The translations under genes and the position numbers were made by a program. The notes under the pieces are model-generated. The model saw only the letters and a program-made list of their open reading frames with translations. It ran no database searches and was not told the DNA's origin. From JACCZX01 sp963729165 (GTDB lineage: Bacteria > Pseudomonadota > Gammaproteobacteria > Burkholderiales > Burkholderiaceae_F), in NCBI GenBank assembly GCA_963729165.1, contig CAVSMM010000005.1:112252-176251 (forward strand): a stretch of 64,000 bases of DNA, read 5' to 3'. Numbering within the stretch: the stretch's first letter is position 1; each line of letters starts with the position of its first letter. Positions 63,044-64,000 of this stretch are shown in pieces.

Positions 63044-64000
63044 GGCTGCCCCGCTTCAGCTGACAACTCACGCACCGCTTCGGCAAAGACCTCGCCGCGG
63101 TGCATGTAATTGCGAAACATGTCGAAGCTTGCGCAAGCGGGAGACAACAGAACGGCATCGCCAGCACGCGCATGCGCTGATGCTATGCAGACGCCCTGTT
63201 CAAGCGTGTGGGCACTCAGCAGCGGCACTCCGGCCGCCCCGTGTTCAAGCGCAGAGCGAATTGCAGCAGCATCGCGACCGAGGACAACGACCCCTCGAGC
63301 ATGGCGCGCAACCGGCCCCGCCAGCGGCTCGAAGTTCTGACCCTTGCCGTCGCCACCCGCGATGAGAACGAGCTTCTTGCCCTCGGCTCCAAGGCCTTCC
63401 AGCGCGGCAACAGTCGCGCCGACGTTGGTGCCCTTGCTGTCGTCGTAGTACGCCACACCGTCGATCGTGGCGATCAGTTGCAAGCGATGCGGCTCGCCGA
63501 CATAGCGGCTCAGCGCATGCATCATCGGCGCGAGAGGACAGTCGATCGAACGCGCCAGCGCAAGCGCCGCCAGCGCGTTCATCGCATTGTGCCGTCCGCG
63601 CAAAGCCAGCGCGTCTACAGGCATCAGCCGATGAATCCTCACCTCCGGTGCCTCGCGCAACGGCGACGCCGGATCCTCGACTTTCCTGCGCCGTGCCGGA
63701 ACGCTCAGGTCTTCGGCCCAAGCAAGCCAGGCAATGCCCTGATCGACGACGATTCCGTACGAGTTGCCCGACACAGGCGCCTGGTCGCCGAACGTCACAG
63801 GGCTGCTATCCCTCCTGATCATCGCGGCGACTCTCGGATCATCGCGATTCAGTATCCGTACCGTCTTTGGCCCGAAGATGCGCGCCTTTGCAGCCGCATA
63901 CGCATCGAGCGTGTCATGCCAGTCGAGATGGTCATCGGTGATGTTCAGCACCGCTGCGGCGTCGCACACGAGCGAGCGCGTCGTCGCAAGTTGAAAGCTC
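63037..64000 (-). CDS. murD: UDP-N-acetylmuramoylalanine--D-glutamate ligase (5' end beyond window)
   Basis: Adds D-Glu to UDP-MurNAc-L-Ala. About 321 C-terminal codons are visible, entering at SSFQL and reading VLNITDDHLDWHDTLDAYAA, LALRGRHNAMNALAALALAR, YYDDSKGTNVGATVAALEGL, LIAGGDGKGQNFEPLAG and LLSPACASFDMFRNYMHRGE. These are the central ligase and C-terminal domains. The N-terminal UDP-binding domain and P-loop lie outside the window. Confidence 0.96.
   Translation of the reverse strand, partial: SFQLATTRSLVCDAAAVLNITDDHLDWHDTLDAYAAAKARIFGPKTVRILNRDDPRVAAMIRRDSSPVTFGDQAPVSGNSYGIVVDQGIAWLAWAEDLSVPARRRKVEDPASPLREAPEVRIHRLMPVDALALRGRHNAMNALAALALARSIDCPLAPMMHALSRYVGEPHRLQLIATIDGVAYYDDSKGTNVGATVAALEGLGAEGKKLVLIAGGDGKGQNFEPLAGPVARHARGVVVLGRDAAAIRSALEHGAAGVPLLSAHTLEQGVCIASAHARAGDAVLLSPACASFDMFRNYMHRGEVFAEAVRELSAEAGQPC

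Noticed and set aside
1..64000. CRISPR array, prophage, toxin-antitoxin or secretion island
   Set aside because: No regularly spaced repeats, cas genes, phage structural genes or toxin pairs were found in any part of the window.

Overview
This window is a stretch of core chromosome from a betaproteobacterium, most likely of the order Burkholderiales. This rests on gene order and protein families rather than on any search: accB-accC-prmA-zinc-ribbon DUF3426, nrdA-nrdB with a lysine-rich H1-like histone gene, ampD-pilR-pilS, rplU-rpmA-obgE-proB, and the dcw cluster murD-ftsW-murG-murC-ddlB-ftsQ-ftsA-ftsZ-lpxC followed by an M23 peptidase and secA. G+C is high, with AT-rich dips only in a few intergenic regions. 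No prophage, CRISPR array or intact insertion sequence is visible.

Layout. 1-8.7 kb (mainly minus): malic enzyme (maeB, cut by the window edge), a lytic transglycosylase, a decayed ubiD pseudogene joined to a small KTSC protein gene, mgtE, mtgA, aroE, and a TonB-like protein. 8.9-13.7 kb (minus): RNase II-type nuclease, FabG-like reductase, YqiA esterase and mpl. 13.8-20 kb (plus): a conserved hypothetical, aroQ, accB, accC, prmA, a DUF3426 protein and a PfkB kinase. 20-31 kb (minus): yggT, an H1-like histone gene, nrdB, nrdA, ampD, pilR, pilS, a small PP0621-type protein and a CcsA-type protein. 31-40 kb: ffh, an inverted-repeat element, a second lytic transglycosylase with proS, rppH, proB, obgE, rpmA, rplU, and ispB. 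40-46.3 kb (plus): tRNA-Pro(CGG), pilB-pilC-pilD-coaE, a palindromic MITE-like element, zapD and yacG. 46.2-64 kb (mainly minus): a Nudix/ThiE-like protein, a DUF815 ATPase, argJ, secA, an M23 peptidase, dciA (plus), lpxC, and the cell-division and murein cluster through murD, which is cut by the window edge.

The genes serve envelope building (mur, fts, lpxC, mtgA, transglycosylases, M23, mpl and ampD recycling), type IV pilus assembly and its two-component control (pilB, pilC, pilD, pilR, pilS), deoxynucleotide supply (nrdAB with probable NrdR boxes), fatty-acid initiation (accBC), translation and secretion (ffh, secA, rplU, rpmA, obgE, proS, prmA), and amino-acid synthesis (aroE, aroQ, argJ, proB).

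The most unusual property is the number of apparent one-base frameshifts in otherwise well-conserved, often essential genes: mgtE, tonB/aroE, mpl, the 13.8 kb hypothetical, the H1-like gene, obgE, pilB (two), dciA, lpxC, ftsZ, ftsA (a compensating pair) and ftsQ. After the inferred correction every one has a length that is a multiple of three. Most are extra bases outside homopolymers. Assembly or sequencing error is the simplest explanation, but the ubiD pseudogene shows that real decay also occurs. Other noteworthy items are a dispersed repeat that contains the stop codons of both mgtE and secA, a 266-bp triple-palindrome element flanked by TA, and a long inverted repeat after ffh with related sequence near secA.
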